Part shown: positions 8,659 through 19,039 of the stretch, one piece after another
Position numbering within the stretch: position 1 is the first letter of the stretch
Layout of the letters: every line of letters starts with the position of its first letter
NCBI GenBank assembly: GCA_009920765.1
Contig: RFZJ01000004.1
Span: forward strand, 41,239 to 105,238
Length of the DNA: 64,000 bases
Source: Planctomycetota bacterium
Lineage (GTDB): Bacteria > Planctomycetota > Planctomycetia > Gemmatales > Gemmataceae
Direction of reading: 5' to 3'
Made by a program: the position numbers and the translations under genes
The notes under the pieces: model-generated
What the model was told of the DNA's origin: nothing
Seen by the model: the letters and a program-made list of their open reading frames with translations, nothing else
Databases searched by the model: none

Positions 8659-8732
8659 GGGTATTTTTTAACCGTTATTACGCACCAATAGCTGCTAAGC
8701 TTCAAGCAGCATTTTTAGAAAGGAAAGTTTTC

Positions 8733-9149
8733 ATGTCCGATACTACAACCTACGCTCCTGAGATTAAAGATCTTGGAGAAAAAATCGTTTCCCTTACCTT
8801 GGGCAAGGCGGTCGAATTGGCTGATTACCTTGAAAAGGTTCACAATATTAAACCTGCTGCTGGTGGTGCAGTTGTTATGGCTGCCGCTGGTGGTGGTGGT
8901 GGTGGTGCAGGCGCTGAAGCTGCACCTGCTAAAACTGAATTCACTGTAGTTTTAGACGGCGTTGTTGCTGCTGACAAGAAAATCAGCATCATCAAGGTTG
9001 TTCGAGAAATCACCGGCCTAGGCCTTAAAGAAGCTAAGGATTTGGTTGAAGGCGCCCCTAAAAATGTTAAGGAAAACGTTGCTAAGGACGAAGCCGAATC
9101 CATTAAGAAAAAGCTTGAAGATGCAGGTGCGAAGATAAGCCTGAAGTAA
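8733..9149 (+). CDS. rplL: Ribosomal protein L7/L12
   Basis: L7/L12 (138 residues) forms the stalk that recruits translation GTPases. The N-terminal dimerisation helices occupy about residues 1-35. The hinge is unusually glycine-rich with six consecutive glycines. The C-terminal domain '[10 protein letters not shown]...[28 protein letters not shown]' carries the factor-binding surface. An AAAGGAAAG site precedes the ATG. A terminator hairpin follows, so the rplKAJL unit may end here. Confidence 0.97.
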   Translation: MSDTTTYAPEIKDLGEKIVSLTLGKAVELADYLEKVHNIKPAAGGAVVMAAAGGGGGGAGAEAAPAKTEFTVVLDGVVAADKKISIIKVVREITGLGLKEAKDLVEGAPKNVKENVAKDEAESIKKKLEDAGAKISLK

Positions 9150-9163
9150 GCAGCAAAATCTTG

Positions 9164-9223
9164 ATTCCGGATAGCTTCTTTAGAAATTAAAGATGTTCTC
9201 CGGAATTGATTTTTGTTTTTTTA
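9164..9223 (+). terminator. Branched hairpin terminator after rplL
   Basis: ATTCCGG (9164-9170) pairs with CCGGAAT (9200-9206), and the enclosed bases form a second perfect stem TCTTTA/TAAAGA (9177-9182 and 9188-9193). A strong T-rich tract runs to 9223. The geometry fits an intrinsic terminator or an attenuator that lowers rpoBC expression relative to rplJL. Confidence 0.6.
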
Positions 9224-9225
9224 TT

Positions 9226-9253
9226 TTGAAAAGCTTGGTTCTTGTGGTTTAAT
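9226..9253 (+). promoter_or_regulatory. Putative promoter for rpoBC
   Basis: TTGAAA at 9226-9231 and TTTAAT at 9248-9253 are separated by 16 bases. The site lies directly after the rplL terminator and about 410 bases before rpoB, so it would give a long leader transcript. Confidence 0.4.
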
Positions 9254-9259
9254 ACGAAA

Positions 9260-9667
9260 GACTTGTATCTGATATCTGCTCTAGATTAAGGAAATGGATT
9301 CCCTTTATTTAGAATTGCTGCTGTTTGAAAGGGAAAGCTCACTTAAATATGTCAGCAAAAGCATATCCTACCAACGAGTTATTTGATTTTACTAAGACAC
9401 TTAGCCAGGTTAGTATACCTGGCTTTGGCTATTTTGGGAGATTTCATCTTATGCCAAAAAAACTTGGTAACGTCTATATCGGTTTAAACCAAATTGTAAT
9501 TAAACGTTCAGAATTTGTTTTAAAGTTATTGAGTCCTCCGTCTTTTATTATTAACTTTTGATGTTCCCGTGGGGCTGACTGGGAACGTTTTTGGTTTGTC
9601 ACCTCTTTCGTACCTGTCGGCATTTTGAAATTTGCTTGGAATCCACCAAGGGTAGGAGCTACTTGCC
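9260..9667 (+). promoter_or_regulatory. Long structured untranslated region upstream of rpoB
   Basis: No convincing gene lies in the 518 bases between rplL and rpoB. This part contains a perfect 8-bp hairpin AGCCAGGT/ACCTGGCT at 9403-9424 with a six-base loop. A second hairpin, GTTCCC (9563-9568) with GGGAAC (9581-9586), is followed directly by GTTTTTGG and looks like an attenuator. A short open frame (9349-9561) overlaps both and has no recognisable similarity. Regulation of rpoBC by attenuation or a ligand is an inference. Confidence 0.4.
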
Positions 9668-12600
9668 ATGCCCATTACTTCAAAACGCACAATCACCCCT
9701 GAAGTTGTTAGAAACTTCGGTCGATTTGGCGATACTATTGATGTTCCTTCATTAACTGATATCCAGACTAAATCTTATGACAGATTTATTCAACTCGATA
9801 CTCATCCTGATAAAAGGGATGATTCTGGATTGGAAGGCGTACTTAAAGAAATCTTCCCTATTGAAAGTTACGATAAGACAATTCGTCTTCAGTATCTTCG
9901 GTATGAACTGGGCAAACCTCGTTTTGGCCCAGATGAATGCAGGCAATTAAGGCTGACCTATGGCAGGCCTTTTAAAGTTTGGTTACGCCTAGAAAAAGAA
10001 CAACCCGTTGAGGAGGAAGTTTTTCTTGGTGAAATGCCCATTATGATTGGCGGGGGTGAATTCATCATTAATGGAGCTGAAAGAGTTGTTGTTAGCCAGT
10101 TGCATCGATCACCTGGCGTTGATTTTCAGAAGTCTATTGATGGCGATAAAGAACTCCATAGCTGCAGGATTATTCCTGAACGCGGTAGTTGGATTGAAAT
10201 CAACGTAACCAAGAAGGATGCGTTGAGTGTCCGAATCGATCAGTCAGGCAAGTTTTCTGCAATGACGTTGCTTCGTGCCATGGATCCTAATTATTCCACC
10301 GATGCGGACATCATCAAGGAATTTTACGAAACCGAGTCTGTAAAAATGACCGCTGCAGGCAAAGCCAGATTAAAGGCAGCCCAGGTGGTTGGCGATGTCA
10401 TTAACCCTGAAACAGGTGAGATTTATGCCGAGAGTGGCGATATACTTACCGAAGAAAAAATTAATGCCATTTCCTTGACGCCTGTTAAAGAAATAGTGAT
10501 TTTAAAAGCTGCTAAAGATCCTATCATCATGGCATCTTTAAAAGATGATCCTACGAACACTCACGAAGAAGCATTACTAAAAATTTACCAAAGGCTTCGC
10601 CCTGGTAATCCACCTCAATTGCAAAAGGCAAAGGAACTTTTTAAAGAAAAGTTCCAAGACCCAAGCCGTTACCGATTGGGTAAAGTTGGTCGATTCAGGC
10701 TAAATCGTAAGTTCGATCAAGAAATCCAAGAGTCAGAGATGACTTTGCGTTCCATCGACTTCTTAAACGCAATCAAATATCTTCTTAAATTGCGTGCCAA
10801 AGAAGGCTATGCCGATGATATCGATCATCTTGGAAACCGGCGCGTTAGGACAATCGATGAACTTGCAGCAGATGAATTGCGCAAGGGATTCCTTAAGTTA
10901 AAGCGTACAGTTCAAGAACGCATGAGCATGCGCGAACAAATGGATATGACTCCAAGGCAGTTGATCAATCCCAAGAGTATTTCTGCAGCAATTGAATACT
11001 TCTTTGGCCGAGGTGAACTTAGCCAGGTTGTTGATCAAACCAACCCTCTGTCGCAATTGACCCACGAAAGGCGACTCTCTGCCCTTGGGCCTGGTGGTTT
11101 GAATAGAAAAAGGGCGGGCTTCGATGTACGCGATGTTCACATTTCTCACTATGGCAGAATTTGCCCAATTGAGACCCCTGAAGGTACTAATATCGGCCTT
11201 ATCTCGCACCTCAGTATTTATGCAGGTGTTGATGATTATGGTTTTCTTATTACTCCCTACAGATCCATCAAAAAACGCAAGTTGACCACGGATGTAAAAT
11301 GGTTGCGCGCAGATGAAGAAGCACTCGCTAATCTTGCCCCTGCGGATGCCCCATCCGATGGCCAGAAAATTACCGAAGAGCGCATCATTGCCCGCCACGA
11401 AGGTGACTTCAAACAAGTTGGTGCTGATGAAATTGAATACATCGACATAAGCCCCAAACAAATGGTTGGAGTTTCTGCAGGCCTTATTCCATTCTTGGAA
11501 CACGACGATGCAAACCGTGCATTGATGGGTTCCAACATGCAAAGGCAAGCTGTGCCTCTTTTAATCACCGAGGCACCTCTTGTTGCCACCGGCCTAGAGA
11601 AGGATGTTGCATATAACAGTGGAATGGTTCTCAAATCACCAGTCGATGGTTACATCACTTATGTTGATTCTGATCGAATTATCGTGGGCCACCACAAACT
11701 TGCTGAAACGGGTGAAGGTAGTGTTCTTGATCGTGCTCGGGCTCAATCCGGGTATCGCGAATTAATCCTTCGCAAGTTCGTTGGCCTTAATGAACATACC
11801 TGCCAAAACCACAAGCCTCTCATTAAATTTGGCCAAAAAGTAAAAAAGGGTGCCGTCCTTGCTGATGGTGCCGCGACTAGTCATGGTGAACTCGCCTTGG
11901 GCAGAAATGTACTTGTAGCATTTATGTCTTGGGATGGTTACAACTTTGAAGATGCCATTATTATTAGTGAGAAACTGGTTCAAAATGATACTTATACCAG
12001 TATCCACATTGAACATTTTGAAATTGAAATTCGTGAAACCAAACTGGGTAAAGAAGAATTTACCCGTGATATTCCCAATGTATCACCCAAGGCCCTTGCA
12101 AACCTTGATGAACATGGTGTGGTTCGTATTGGGACTTACGTTCAGCCAGGTGATATTCTGGTAGGCAAAGTATCTCCCAAGTCCAAGAGTGAACTTACTC
12201 CCGAAGAGAAATTGCTTTACGCAATTTTTGGACGCGCTGGCGAAGATGTTAAGAATGACAGTCTTGAAGTTCCATCAGGCATCGAAGGAATTGTTACAGA
12301 AACTAAGAGATTCTGTCGCAAATCCAGCATGACTGATGAAGAAAGAAAGAAACTTGACAAAGAAGCCCGTGATGAAGAATCCCATTACAACAAGATGATC
12401 ATTGAAGAATTTCGTTCAATGCTTACCGAGTTGGGTGGAGTTCTAGACAAAAATCTGGTCAAGGATTTTGCAGGCAAATCATCCACTGACAAGGAAGAAA
12501 AAGCCTTGCTTGACCTTGCTCAACACTTCACCATGGATAGACTCGATATTCGCAGTCCAGAGCGCAAAAAAGAATGTGCCGAAGTTTATGGCAGGCATCG

Positions 12601-13417
12601 CGAACGTTTGAACACATTGTTTGACGAAAAGGATCGCAAGCTTAACATCCTAAAAATGGGTGATGAACTTCCGCCTGGCGTTCAACAAATGGTCAAGGTT
12701 TATGTTGCTGCAAAACGACAGATTTCTGTCGGTGATAAAATGGCTGGTCGCCATGGCAACAAAGGTGTTATCTCCAAGATTTTACCTGTAGAAGATATGC
12801 CTTACCTTGCTGATGGTACTCCCGTGGATATTCTTTTGAATCCTCTTGGTGTTCCAAGTCGTATGAATGTGGGCCAGATTCTTGAAACCCACCTTGGCTG
12901 GGCAGCCTCCAAGCTTGGATTCAAGGCAATTACTCCAGTATTCGATGGGGCAACCGAAGAAGAAATTCGAGATGTCTTGAAAGAATGCGAATTGCCTACC
13001 TCTGGCAAAAGCTACCTTTTTGATGGTAGAACAGGTGAACGCTTTGAACAGGCTGTAACCGTCGGTTATATTTATATGCTTAAATTGCATCATCTGGTTG
13101 ATGACAAAGTGCATGCACGAGCAACTGGCCCCTACTCACTCATTACCCAGCAGCCCCTCGGTGGTAAAGCCCGCTTCGGTGGTCAGCGCTTTGGGGAAAT
13201 GGAAGTTTGGGCACTTGAAGCTTACGGCGCTGCGTATATCCTTCAAGAACTTCTTACCGTCAAGAGTGACGATGTTGAAGGTAGAACCAAAATCTACGAA
13301 TCCATGGTTAAAGGTGAAAACACCCTCGAAGCTGGTACACCTGCAAGCTTTGATGTTTTAACTAATGAAATTCGGGGCTTGGCTTTGAACATGCAATTGG
13401 AAAAGAAGCGTACATAG
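9668..13417 (+). CDS. rpoB: RNA polymerase subunit beta
   Basis: The beta subunit (1249 residues) forms one half of the RNA polymerase active-site cleft. Conserved blocks include '[10 protein letters not shown]' and '[14 protein letters not shown]' near residues 465-510, '[18 protein letters not shown]' near 750, and '[12 protein letters not shown]' and '[22 protein letters not shown]' toward the C-terminus. In the rifampicin pocket the stretch '[11 protein letters not shown]' replaces the E. coli 'GSSQLSQFMDQ'; D516, H526 and S531 equivalents are kept. TAGGAGC lies before the ATG. It is followed by rpoC. Confidence 0.98.
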   Translation: MPITSKRTITPEVVRNFGRFGDTIDVPSLTDIQTKSYDRFIQLDTHPDKRDDSGLEGVLKEIFPIESYDKTIRLQYLRYELGKPRFGPDECRQLRLTYGRPFKVWLRLEKEQPVEEEVFLGEMPIMIGGGEFIINGAERVVVSQLHRSPGVDFQKSIDGDKELHSCRIIPERGSWIEINVTKKDALSVRIDQSGKFSAMTLLRAMDPNYSTDADIIKEFYETESVKMTAAGKARLKAAQVVGDVINPETGEIYAESGDILTEEKINAISLTPVKEIVILKAAKDPIIMASLKDDPTNTHEEALLKIYQRLRPGNPPQLQKAKELFKEKFQDPSRYRLGKVGRFRLNRKFDQEIQESEMTLRSIDFLNAIKYLLKLRAKEGYADDIDHLGNRRVRTIDELAADELRKGFLKLKRTVQERMSMREQMDMTPRQLINPKSISAAIEYFFGRGELSQVVDQTNPLSQLTHERRLSALGPGGLNRKRAGFDVRDVHISHYGRICPIETPEGTNIGLISHLSIYAGVDDYGFLITPYRSIKKRKLTTDVKWLRADEEALANLAPADAPSDGQKITEERIIARHEGDFKQVGADEIEYIDISPKQMVGVSAGLIPFLEHDDANRALMGSNMQRQAVPLLITEAPLVATGLEKDVAYNSGMVLKSPVDGYITYVDSDRIIVGHHKLAETGEGSVLDRARAQSGYRELILRKFVGLNEHTCQNHKPLIKFGQKVKKGAVLADGAATSHGELALGRNVLVAFMSWDGYNFEDAIIISEKLVQNDTYTSIHIEHFEIEIRETKLGKEEFTRDIPNVSPKALANLDEHGVVRIGTYVQPGDILVGKVSPKSKSELTPEEKLLYAIFGRAGEDVKNDSLEVPSGIEGIVTETKRFCRKSSMTDEERKKLDKEARDEESHYNKMIIEEFRSMLTELGGVLDKNLVKDFAGKSSTDKEEKALLDLAQHFTMDRLDIRSPERKKECAEVYGRHRERLNTLFDEKDRKLNILKMGDELPPGVQQMVKVYVAAKRQISVGDKMAGRHGNKGVISKILPVEDMPYLADGTPVDILLNPLGVPSRMNVGQILETHLGWAASKLGFKAITPVFDGATEEEIRDVLKECELPTSGKSYLFDGRTGERFEQAVTVGYIYMLKLHHLVDDKVHARATGPYSLITQQPLGGKARFGGQRFGEMEVWALEAYGAAYILQELLTVKSDDVEGRTKIYESMVKGENTLEAGTPASFDVLTNEIRGLALNMQLEKKRT

Positions 13418-13426
13418 TTAATTTCG

Positions 13427-13460
13427 CCCCAGCTTTGTTTGTAAACTTTGCTGGGGTTTG
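13427..13460 (+). terminator. Hairpin between rpoB and rpoC
   Basis: CCCCAGC (13427-13433) pairs with GCTGGGG (13450-13456) across a 16-base loop and is followed by TTTGTGTTATTT. The T tract is interrupted, so it may only attenuate, or be an RNA processing or stability element within the rpoBC transcript. Confidence 0.45.
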
Positions 13461-13526
13461 TGTTATTTATTGAGATTTTCCCTATAGGTCGGCCGGGGTT
13501 TTACCGGATTCTTCACTGCGGAGGCG

Positions 13527-16500
13527 ATGCTATCTATGAGCAATGCTAATAATGGCGATAGTTCTTATGATCGTATTAATGATTATGGTGCAGTTCGCAT
13601 CAGTCTTGCTAGCCCTCATGACATTCGTAATTGGTCATTTGGGGAAGTAAAGAAACCCGAAACCATTAATTATCGAACTTATCGTCCTGAAAGAGATGGT
13701 CTCTTTTGTGAACGAATTTTCGGGCCTGAAAAAGATTGGGAATGTTCATGCGGTAAATATCGCGGCATGAAATATAAAGGTATGATTTGCGATCGTTGTG
13801 GTGTTAAAGTCGCCCATAGTCGGGTGCGCAGAAAACGCATGGGCCACATCGAGCTTGCTGCCCCTGTTGTTCATATTTGGTTCTTTAAGGCGATGCCTTC
13901 CAGGCTAGGAACATTGCTTGACATGAAAACCACCAGCTTGGAAAAGATTATTTACTTCCAAGACTATGTTGTTACCGACCCTGGTGAAACCCCTCTGAAG
14001 TCAAGCCAACTCCTGACTGAAGATGAATATCGCAAGAGTCGTGATAATTATGGTGATAGTTTTAAAGCTGAAATGGGCGCTGAAGCTATTCGTAAACTTC
14101 TTTCCGGGCTCAACCTTGTCGATCTTTCCATAGATTTGAGAAAACGTCTTGATGTTGAAGAAAAGAAAGATAAGCCTAGCAAACAAAAGCTTAAAGACCT
14201 TGTTAAAAGGCTTAAAGTGGTCGAATCGATCCGCGATTCCGGATTAGGTGGGCCACAAAATAAACCTGAGTGGATGGTTCTTGAATGTACCCCGGTAATT
14301 CCGCCTGACCTTCGTCCGCTGGTTTTGCTGGATAGCGGCAACTTTGCAACTTCAGACCTTAACGATCTTTATCGCCGTATCATCAATCGCAACAATCGTC
14401 TTAAAAAACTGGTAGATCTTAACGCACCTGAAGTGATCATACGCAATGAAAAACGTATGCTTCAGCAGTCGGTAGACTCGCTTTTTGACAACAGTCGTTG
14501 CAAACGTCCTGTACTCGGATCGAGCAACAGACCGTTGAAATCCTTAACTGACATGATCAAAGGCAAGCAAGGTCGCTTCCGCGAAAATCTTTTGGGCAAG
14601 CGCGTCGACTACTCTGCTCGTTCGGTAATCGTTGTTGGTCCTGAACTCAAATTGCACCAATGTGGTCTGCCCAAGAAGATTGCCTTGGAATTATTCCAGC
14701 CGTTCATCATTCGAAGGCTTAAAGAATTGGGCCATGCTGACACAATCAAGTCAGCCAAGAAAATGCTTGAAAGAAAAGATGAACATGTTTGGGATATTCT
14801 TGAAGAAGTCATCAAGAATCACCCGGTTCTTTTGAATCGTGCCCCTACCCTGCATCGTATGGGTATTCAGGCTTTTGAACCTGTCCTCATTGAAGGTAAT
14901 GCCATCCGCATTCATCCTTTGGTTTGTAAAGGTTTCAACGCTGACTTTGACGGCGATCAGATGGCAGTGCATCTGCCCCTTTCAATTGAAGCACAGGTTG
15001 AAGCAAGCGTATTGATGATGTCCACCAATAATATTTTCAGCCCTGCAAATGGCCAGCCTATTATCAGTCCTTCCCAAGATATCGTTATGGGTTGTTATTA
15101 CTTGACTGCAACTCGGGGGGAAATGGGCGAAAGTGGGGAATCAGGCGAGGGTAAAACTTTTGCCAGTGTCAAAGAAGTTTTCACAGCTTTTGATCTGCGA
15201 AAAATTGGCATTCATGCCCGCATTCATGTGCGACTTCCCATACACAAAAAGTTTATCTCTGAAATTCGTTTTGAAAAAGACAAAACTAAAGTTGAAGAGC
15301 TCCCGAGAAAATCCAATGGTCTTGTAACTACCACTGTTGGGCGCGTTATCTTTAACAACATCCTTGACGATCGCATGGCCTTTTACGACCTTGCTCTTTC
15401 AACCAAAAATCTTTCCCGCATCATTGCTGAGTGCTATCAAGCCCTTGGTCGACGCGCTACCATCGAGCTCCTTGATCGTATGAAAGAAATCGGTTTTCGC
15501 GAATCCACCCGTTCAGGCCTTTCCTTTGCCACAGACGATCTGCGTACGCCTGATACCAAAGAAAAGATTCTTGTCGAAGCTGAAAAAGATGTCGAAAAGA
15601 TTCGTAAAAATTACGACAAAGGCAATATTACTGAACGAGAACGCTACAATAACGTTATCGATCTTTGGACTAATGCTAGTAAAGCCATCACCAAGCAGAT
15701 GATGGAAGACCTTCGCAACGACACCCGTCCTGATGAACAAGGCAAAAAACGTCCTTACCTTAATCCTATTTTCTTGATGGCACACTCCGGCGCACGTGGT
15801 GGTATCGAACAGATCCGCCAACTTGCAGGGATGCGAGGCCTGATGGCAAAACCTAATGGCACCATCATCGAAACCCCGATCAAGGCGAATTTCAAGGAAG
15901 GTCTTTCCGTTCTTGAATACTTCAGTTCAACCCATGGTGCTCGTAAAGGCTTGGCAGATACCGCTCTTAAGACCGCAGATTCAGGTTACCTAACCAGAAA
16001 ACTTGCTGATGTGGCCCAAAATGTGGTTATAACAATGCATGATTGTGCCACTTCCTCGGGTATTGATAAATCTGCTATCCTGAAAGGTGAGGAAACTGAG
16101 CGCTCTCTTGCAGAAACGATTCGGGGTAGGGTCAGCAGGGTAACCATTACCAACCCTGTTACAGGTGAAACGATCGTCGAAGAAAACGATATGATTTCAA
16201 GTGAAGCTGCTCAAAAACTTGAACTTTATGGCATCGACAAAATTACTGTTCGAAGCCCCATGACCTGTCTTGCTCCTTTGGGCATTTGCAGACTTTGCTA
16301 CGGCATGGATCTTTCAACTGGCTCACTTGTTGAAGAAGGTATGGCTGTTGGTATCATTGCTGCCCAATCGATCGGTGAACCTGGTACCCAACTTACCATG
16401 CGTACCTTCCACATTGGTGGGGTTGTGAAACGCGAAGTAGGTGAAAGCGAACACAAGGCCAAAAAGGGTGGCACTGTCAGCTACGAACGCCTTGACATCG

Positions 16501-17894
16501 TCATCAACGACAAGAAAGAAAAGATTGCCCTTACCCGAAATGGTGAAATTAAAATTCTTGGGCCCAAAGACAAAGTCCTTGAAACCTATGCTGTTCCAAA
16601 CGGCTCGGTTCTCTTTGTTGAAAAAGGACAGCAGGTTGCTCCAGGCCAAATCCTTTGCAAATGGGATCCACATATTATTCCGATTATTGCTGACCGTGGT
16701 GGAAAAATTACTTTCGACGATATCGTTGAGGGCGAAACTTTCCGTAAAGAAAGTGATGAAGTCACCGGTGCAGAACGCTGGGTTATTATGGAACATAAAG
16801 GCGAGCTTCATCCACAGGTCTTTATTAATGATGAGCGTGGCCAAAAACTAATGTTTTATTACATGCCTGAAAAAGCGGTCCTCGAGGTTCGTGAAGGCCA
16901 GGTGGTTTCTGCAGGGGCACTCCTTGCTAAAACTCCTCGTGAAGTTTCTGGTACACAGGATATTACTGGTGGTCTTCCTCGCGTTACTGAAATCTTTGAA
17001 GCTAGGCGCCCTCGAGATCCTGCCGTTATGGCCGAAGTCGCTGGGGTTATCGAAATTGGCGATAAACGTCGTGGCAAACGAACCATCTGGGTTATTCCAG
17101 TTGACGATCATGGCAAACCTTCTGGTACCAAGATAGAGCATCTTGTTCCACCAGGAAAACATCTTCGAGTTCATGCTGGTGATAGGGTTCGCGAAGGTGA
17201 TGCCTTGGTTCAAGGTCCTCTTGCTCCTCATGATATTCTTCGTATCAGTGGCACCGAGGCTGCGCAGGCTTATCTGGTACGTGAGATTCAAGCTGTTTAT
17301 CGAACTCAACGTGTTGATATCGATGATAAACATATTGAAATCATCGTTTCCCAAATGCTTCGCAAAGTCAAAGTTGAAAAAATGGGTGATACTGGATTGC
17401 TACCCGGGTCCGTCATCGATCGTTTTGCTTTCCAGCATGTCAACCAACGACTTCGTGAATGCGTTAAGATCAAAAAAGTTGGTGACTCAAAGTTTGAAGA
17501 AGGCAGAATCATCGCCAAGGATGTCTTTGAAGAAGAGCGAGCCCTACTCGAAGCAGAGGACAAAGTTCTTCCGACCTTCACCAAACCTGAACCGGCTACT
17601 TGTAGCGTCCAGCTACTTGGTATCACCAAGGCATCGGTTCAATCCGATAGCTTTATATCTGCAGCCTCCTTCCAAGAAACCACCAAGGTTCTTACCGAAG
17701 CAGCATTGGCTGGTAAGGTTGATTACCTCGTTGGACTTAAAGAAAATGTAATTCTTGGTCACTTAGTTCCCGCTGGTACTGGGTTTAGTGATCATCAAAA
17801 TTCAGAAGTTAAGATCAATTCTCCCTATGTTGATGAAAGCTCAGGAAACATCCTAGGCAAATCAGACGACAAAGAGGCGCTCTTAACCAACTAG
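13527..17894 (+). CDS. rpoC: RNA polymerase subunit beta prime
   Basis: The beta prime subunit (1455 residues) carries the catalytic Mg2+ motif '[12 protein letters not shown]' near residue 470. The N-terminal zinc finger '[20 protein letters not shown]' lies near residue 74, and the second zinc site is at 'CATSSG' and '[11 protein letters not shown]'. '[20 protein letters not shown]' marks the trigger-helix region. A GGAGG at 13520-13524 lies two bases from the ATG at 13527 but 11 from the ATG at 13536, so the real start may be 13536. Confidence 0.97.
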   Translation: MLSMSNANNGDSSYDRINDYGAVRISLASPHDIRNWSFGEVKKPETINYRTYRPERDGLFCERIFGPEKDWECSCGKYRGMKYKGMICDRCGVKVAHSRVRRKRMGHIELAAPVVHIWFFKAMPSRLGTLLDMKTTSLEKIIYFQDYVVTDPGETPLKSSQLLTEDEYRKSRDNYGDSFKAEMGAEAIRKLLSGLNLVDLSIDLRKRLDVEEKKDKPSKQKLKDLVKRLKVVESIRDSGLGGPQNKPEWMVLECTPVIPPDLRPLVLLDSGNFATSDLNDLYRRIINRNNRLKKLVDLNAPEVIIRNEKRMLQQSVDSLFDNSRCKRPVLGSSNRPLKSLTDMIKGKQGRFRENLLGKRVDYSARSVIVVGPELKLHQCGLPKKIALELFQPFIIRRLKELGHADTIKSAKKMLERKDEHVWDILEEVIKNHPVLLNRAPTLHRMGIQAFEPVLIEGNAIRIHPLVCKGFNADFDGDQMAVHLPLSIEAQVEASVLMMSTNNIFSPANGQPIISPSQDIVMGCYYLTATRGEMGESGESGEGKTFASVKEVFTAFDLRKIGIHARIHVRLPIHKKFISEIRFEKDKTKVEELPRKSNGLVTTTVGRVIFNNILDDRMAFYDLALSTKNLSRIIAECYQALGRRATIELLDRMKEIGFRESTRSGLSFATDDLRTPDTKEKILVEAEKDVEKIRKNYDKGNITERERYNNVIDLWTNASKAITKQMMEDLRNDTRPDEQGKKRPYLNPIFLMAHSGARGGIEQIRQLAGMRGLMAKPNGTIIETPIKANFKEGLSVLEYFSSTHGARKGLADTALKTADSGYLTRKLADVAQNVVITMHDCATSSGIDKSAILKGEETERSLAETIRGRVSRVTITNPVTGETIVEENDMISSEAAQKLELYGIDKITVRSPMTCLAPLGICRLCYGMDLSTGSLVEEGMAVGIIAAQSIGEPGTQLTMRTFHIGGVVKREVGESEHKAKKGGTVSYERLDIVINDKKEKIALTRNGEIKILGPKDKVLETYAVPNGSVLFVEKGQQVAPGQILCKWDPHIIPIIADRGGKITFDDIVEGETFRKESDEVTGAERWVIMEHKGELHPQVFINDERGQKLMFYYMPEKAVLEVREGQVVSAGALLAKTPREVSGTQDITGGLPRVTEIFEARRPRDPAVMAEVAGVIEIGDKRRGKRTIWVIPVDDHGKPSGTKIEHLVPPGKHLRVHAGDRVREGDALVQGPLAPHDILRISGTEAAQAYLVREIQAVYRTQRVDIDDKHIEIIVSQMLRKVKVEKMGDTGLLPGSVIDRFAFQHVNQRLRECVKIKKVGDSKFEEGRIIAKDVFEEERALLEAEDKVLPTFTKPEPATCSVQLLGITKASVQSDSFISAASFQETTKVLTEAALAGKVDYLVGLKENVILGHLVPAGTGFSDHQNSEVKINSPYVDESSGNILGKSDDKEALLTN

Positions 17895-17907
17895 TATGTA
17901 TAGACTT

Positions 17908-17938
17908 AGGTGTTTTCTGTTGATTCCTAAAAACACCT
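17908..17938 (+). terminator. Hairpin after rpoC, possible terminator
   Basis: AGGTGTTTT (17908-17916) pairs perfectly with AAAACACCT (17930-17938). No T tract follows, so it is not a canonical intrinsic terminator, but a promoter-like site just downstream suggests that a transcription unit ends here. Confidence 0.35.
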
Positions 17939-17953
17939 GATTGAAGCAGTTAC

Positions 17954-17982
17954 TTGACCTTGTGTAGATATGTTCCTAATTT
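17954..17982 (+). promoter_or_regulatory. Putative promoter for rpsL-rpsG
   Basis: TTGACC (17954-17959) and TAATTT (17977-17982) are separated by 17 bases, a good sigma70-like match. It would give a leader of about 65 bases before the rpsL ATG and lies downstream of the post-rpoC hairpin. Confidence 0.5.
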
Positions 17983-18054
17983 AAATGTTTACAGATACTG
18001 CGCTCCTTGGGTTCTTTATCTGTGTAACAGAAACTCTTGTTGTGGTTTGATACT

Positions 18055-18429
18055 ATGCCAACGATTAATCAATTAGTACGGAAGTCCAGAGTTCAACAAT
18101 ATAGCAAACCCAAGCATCCTGCGATGCAAGGTTGCCCTCATAAAAAGGGTGTTTGCCTACAGGTAAAAACCATGACCCCTAAGAAGCCTAACTCTGCGCT
18201 TCGTAAGGTCGCTCGTGTTCGTCTGTCTAATCAGATCGAAATTACAGCATACATCCCTGGAGAAGGTCACAATCTCCAAGAACACTCGATTGTTCTTGTG
18301 CGTGGCGGACGTGTTCGCGACTTGCCCGGGGTTCGATACCATATTGTTCGTGGTGTACTCGATTCACAAGGTGTATCTGATCGTAAACAAGCTCGTTCCA
18401 AGTATGGTACGAAGCGCGAATCCAAGTAA
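18055..18429 (+). CDS. rpsL: Ribosomal protein S12
   Basis: S12 (124 residues) lines the decoding centre. '[11 protein letters not shown]' opens the protein and the conserved '[11 protein letters not shown]' and '[12 protein letters not shown]' loops contact 16S rRNA; the lysines at which streptomycin-resistance changes arise are wild type. The frame is open to 18037, but the ATG at 18055 gives the family's normal start. It is followed by rpsG after 40 bases, the start of the str order. Confidence 0.97.
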   Translation: MPTINQLVRKSRVQQYSKPKHPAMQGCPHKKGVCLQVKTMTPKKPNSALRKVARVRLSNQIEITAYIPGEGHNLQEHSIVLVRGGRVRDLPGVRYHIVRGVLDSQGVSDRKQARSKYGTKRESK

Positions 18430-18469
18430 TCATTCCTCCTGATCCAATTACAAAGGTAAGAAGAATATC

Positions 18470-18940
18470 ATGGGAAAAAGGACTGCTAGCGCCGACACTC
18501 TTAAACCTGATCCAGTTTATAATTCTAAGCTGGTCAGTAAATTTATCAATTGCGTCATGACTTCTGGAAAGAAGCAGACTGCTTCTCGCATTTTCTATGA
18601 TGCGATGGCACAAATCAAAAAGCGTATTCCTGACATGGACCCACTCGAAGTTTTCACCCAAGCTGTGGAACATGTTAAGCCAACTGTTGAAGTTCGTAGC
18701 AAACGGGTTGGCGGCGCAACTTACCAAGTTCCTATGCAAGTCAATCGTTCAAGGCAACAAAGCCTTTCGATTCGCTGGATAGTTGGTGCTGCTCGCGATA
18801 AAGTTGGCCGCCCGATGTACCTGCGTTTGGCTGATGAACTTATTGCCGGCTTTCGTCGTGAGGGCGAAGCCATGTCCAAACGCGAAAATACCATCAAGAT
18901 GGCTGATGCTAACAAAGCATTTGCTCATTTTGCCTGGTAA
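18470..18940 (+). CDS. rpsG: Ribosomal protein S7
   Basis: S7 (156 residues, the usual size) nucleates assembly of the 30S head and in E. coli represses the str operon. 'NCVMTSGKKQTASRIFYDAM' and 'VGGATYQVPMQV' are conserved. An intrinsic terminator lies directly after it, so fusA is probably separated from rpsL-rpsG at the transcript level, unlike E. coli. Confidence 0.97.
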   Translation: MGKRTASADTLKPDPVYNSKLVSKFINCVMTSGKKQTASRIFYDAMAQIKKRIPDMDPLEVFTQAVEHVKPTVEVRSKRVGGATYQVPMQVNRSRQQSLSIRWIVGAARDKVGRPMYLRLADELIAGFRREGEAMSKRENTIKMADANKAFAHFAW

Positions 18941-18963
18941 TTTTTCCAGACTTTTTAATCACC

Positions 18964-18998
18964 GGGCCTTCTGGACTTCATTCCAGCGGGCCTTTTTT
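18964..18998 (+). terminator. Rho-independent terminator after rpsG
   Basis: Inner stem CTGGA/TCCAG and outer stem GGGCC/GGCCT form one hairpin with a small internal mismatch, followed by six Ts at 18993-18998. It separates rpsL-rpsG from fusA. Confidence 0.75.
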
Positions 18999-19039
18999 AT
19001 TTAATCCACCAATGCCCCCAATATTTCTTGAGTTTTCCA

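Noticed and set aside
9325..9561. A frame of 70-78 codons between rplL and rpoB
   Set aside because: It has no recognisable similarity, lacks a ribosome-binding site, and overlaps a perfect 8-bp hairpin at 9403-9424. I treat the stretch as leader RNA; ribosome profiling would decide.
10898..11548. A 216-codon frame on the minus strand within rpoB
   Set aside because: It is the shadow of a strongly conserved essential gene on the other strand.
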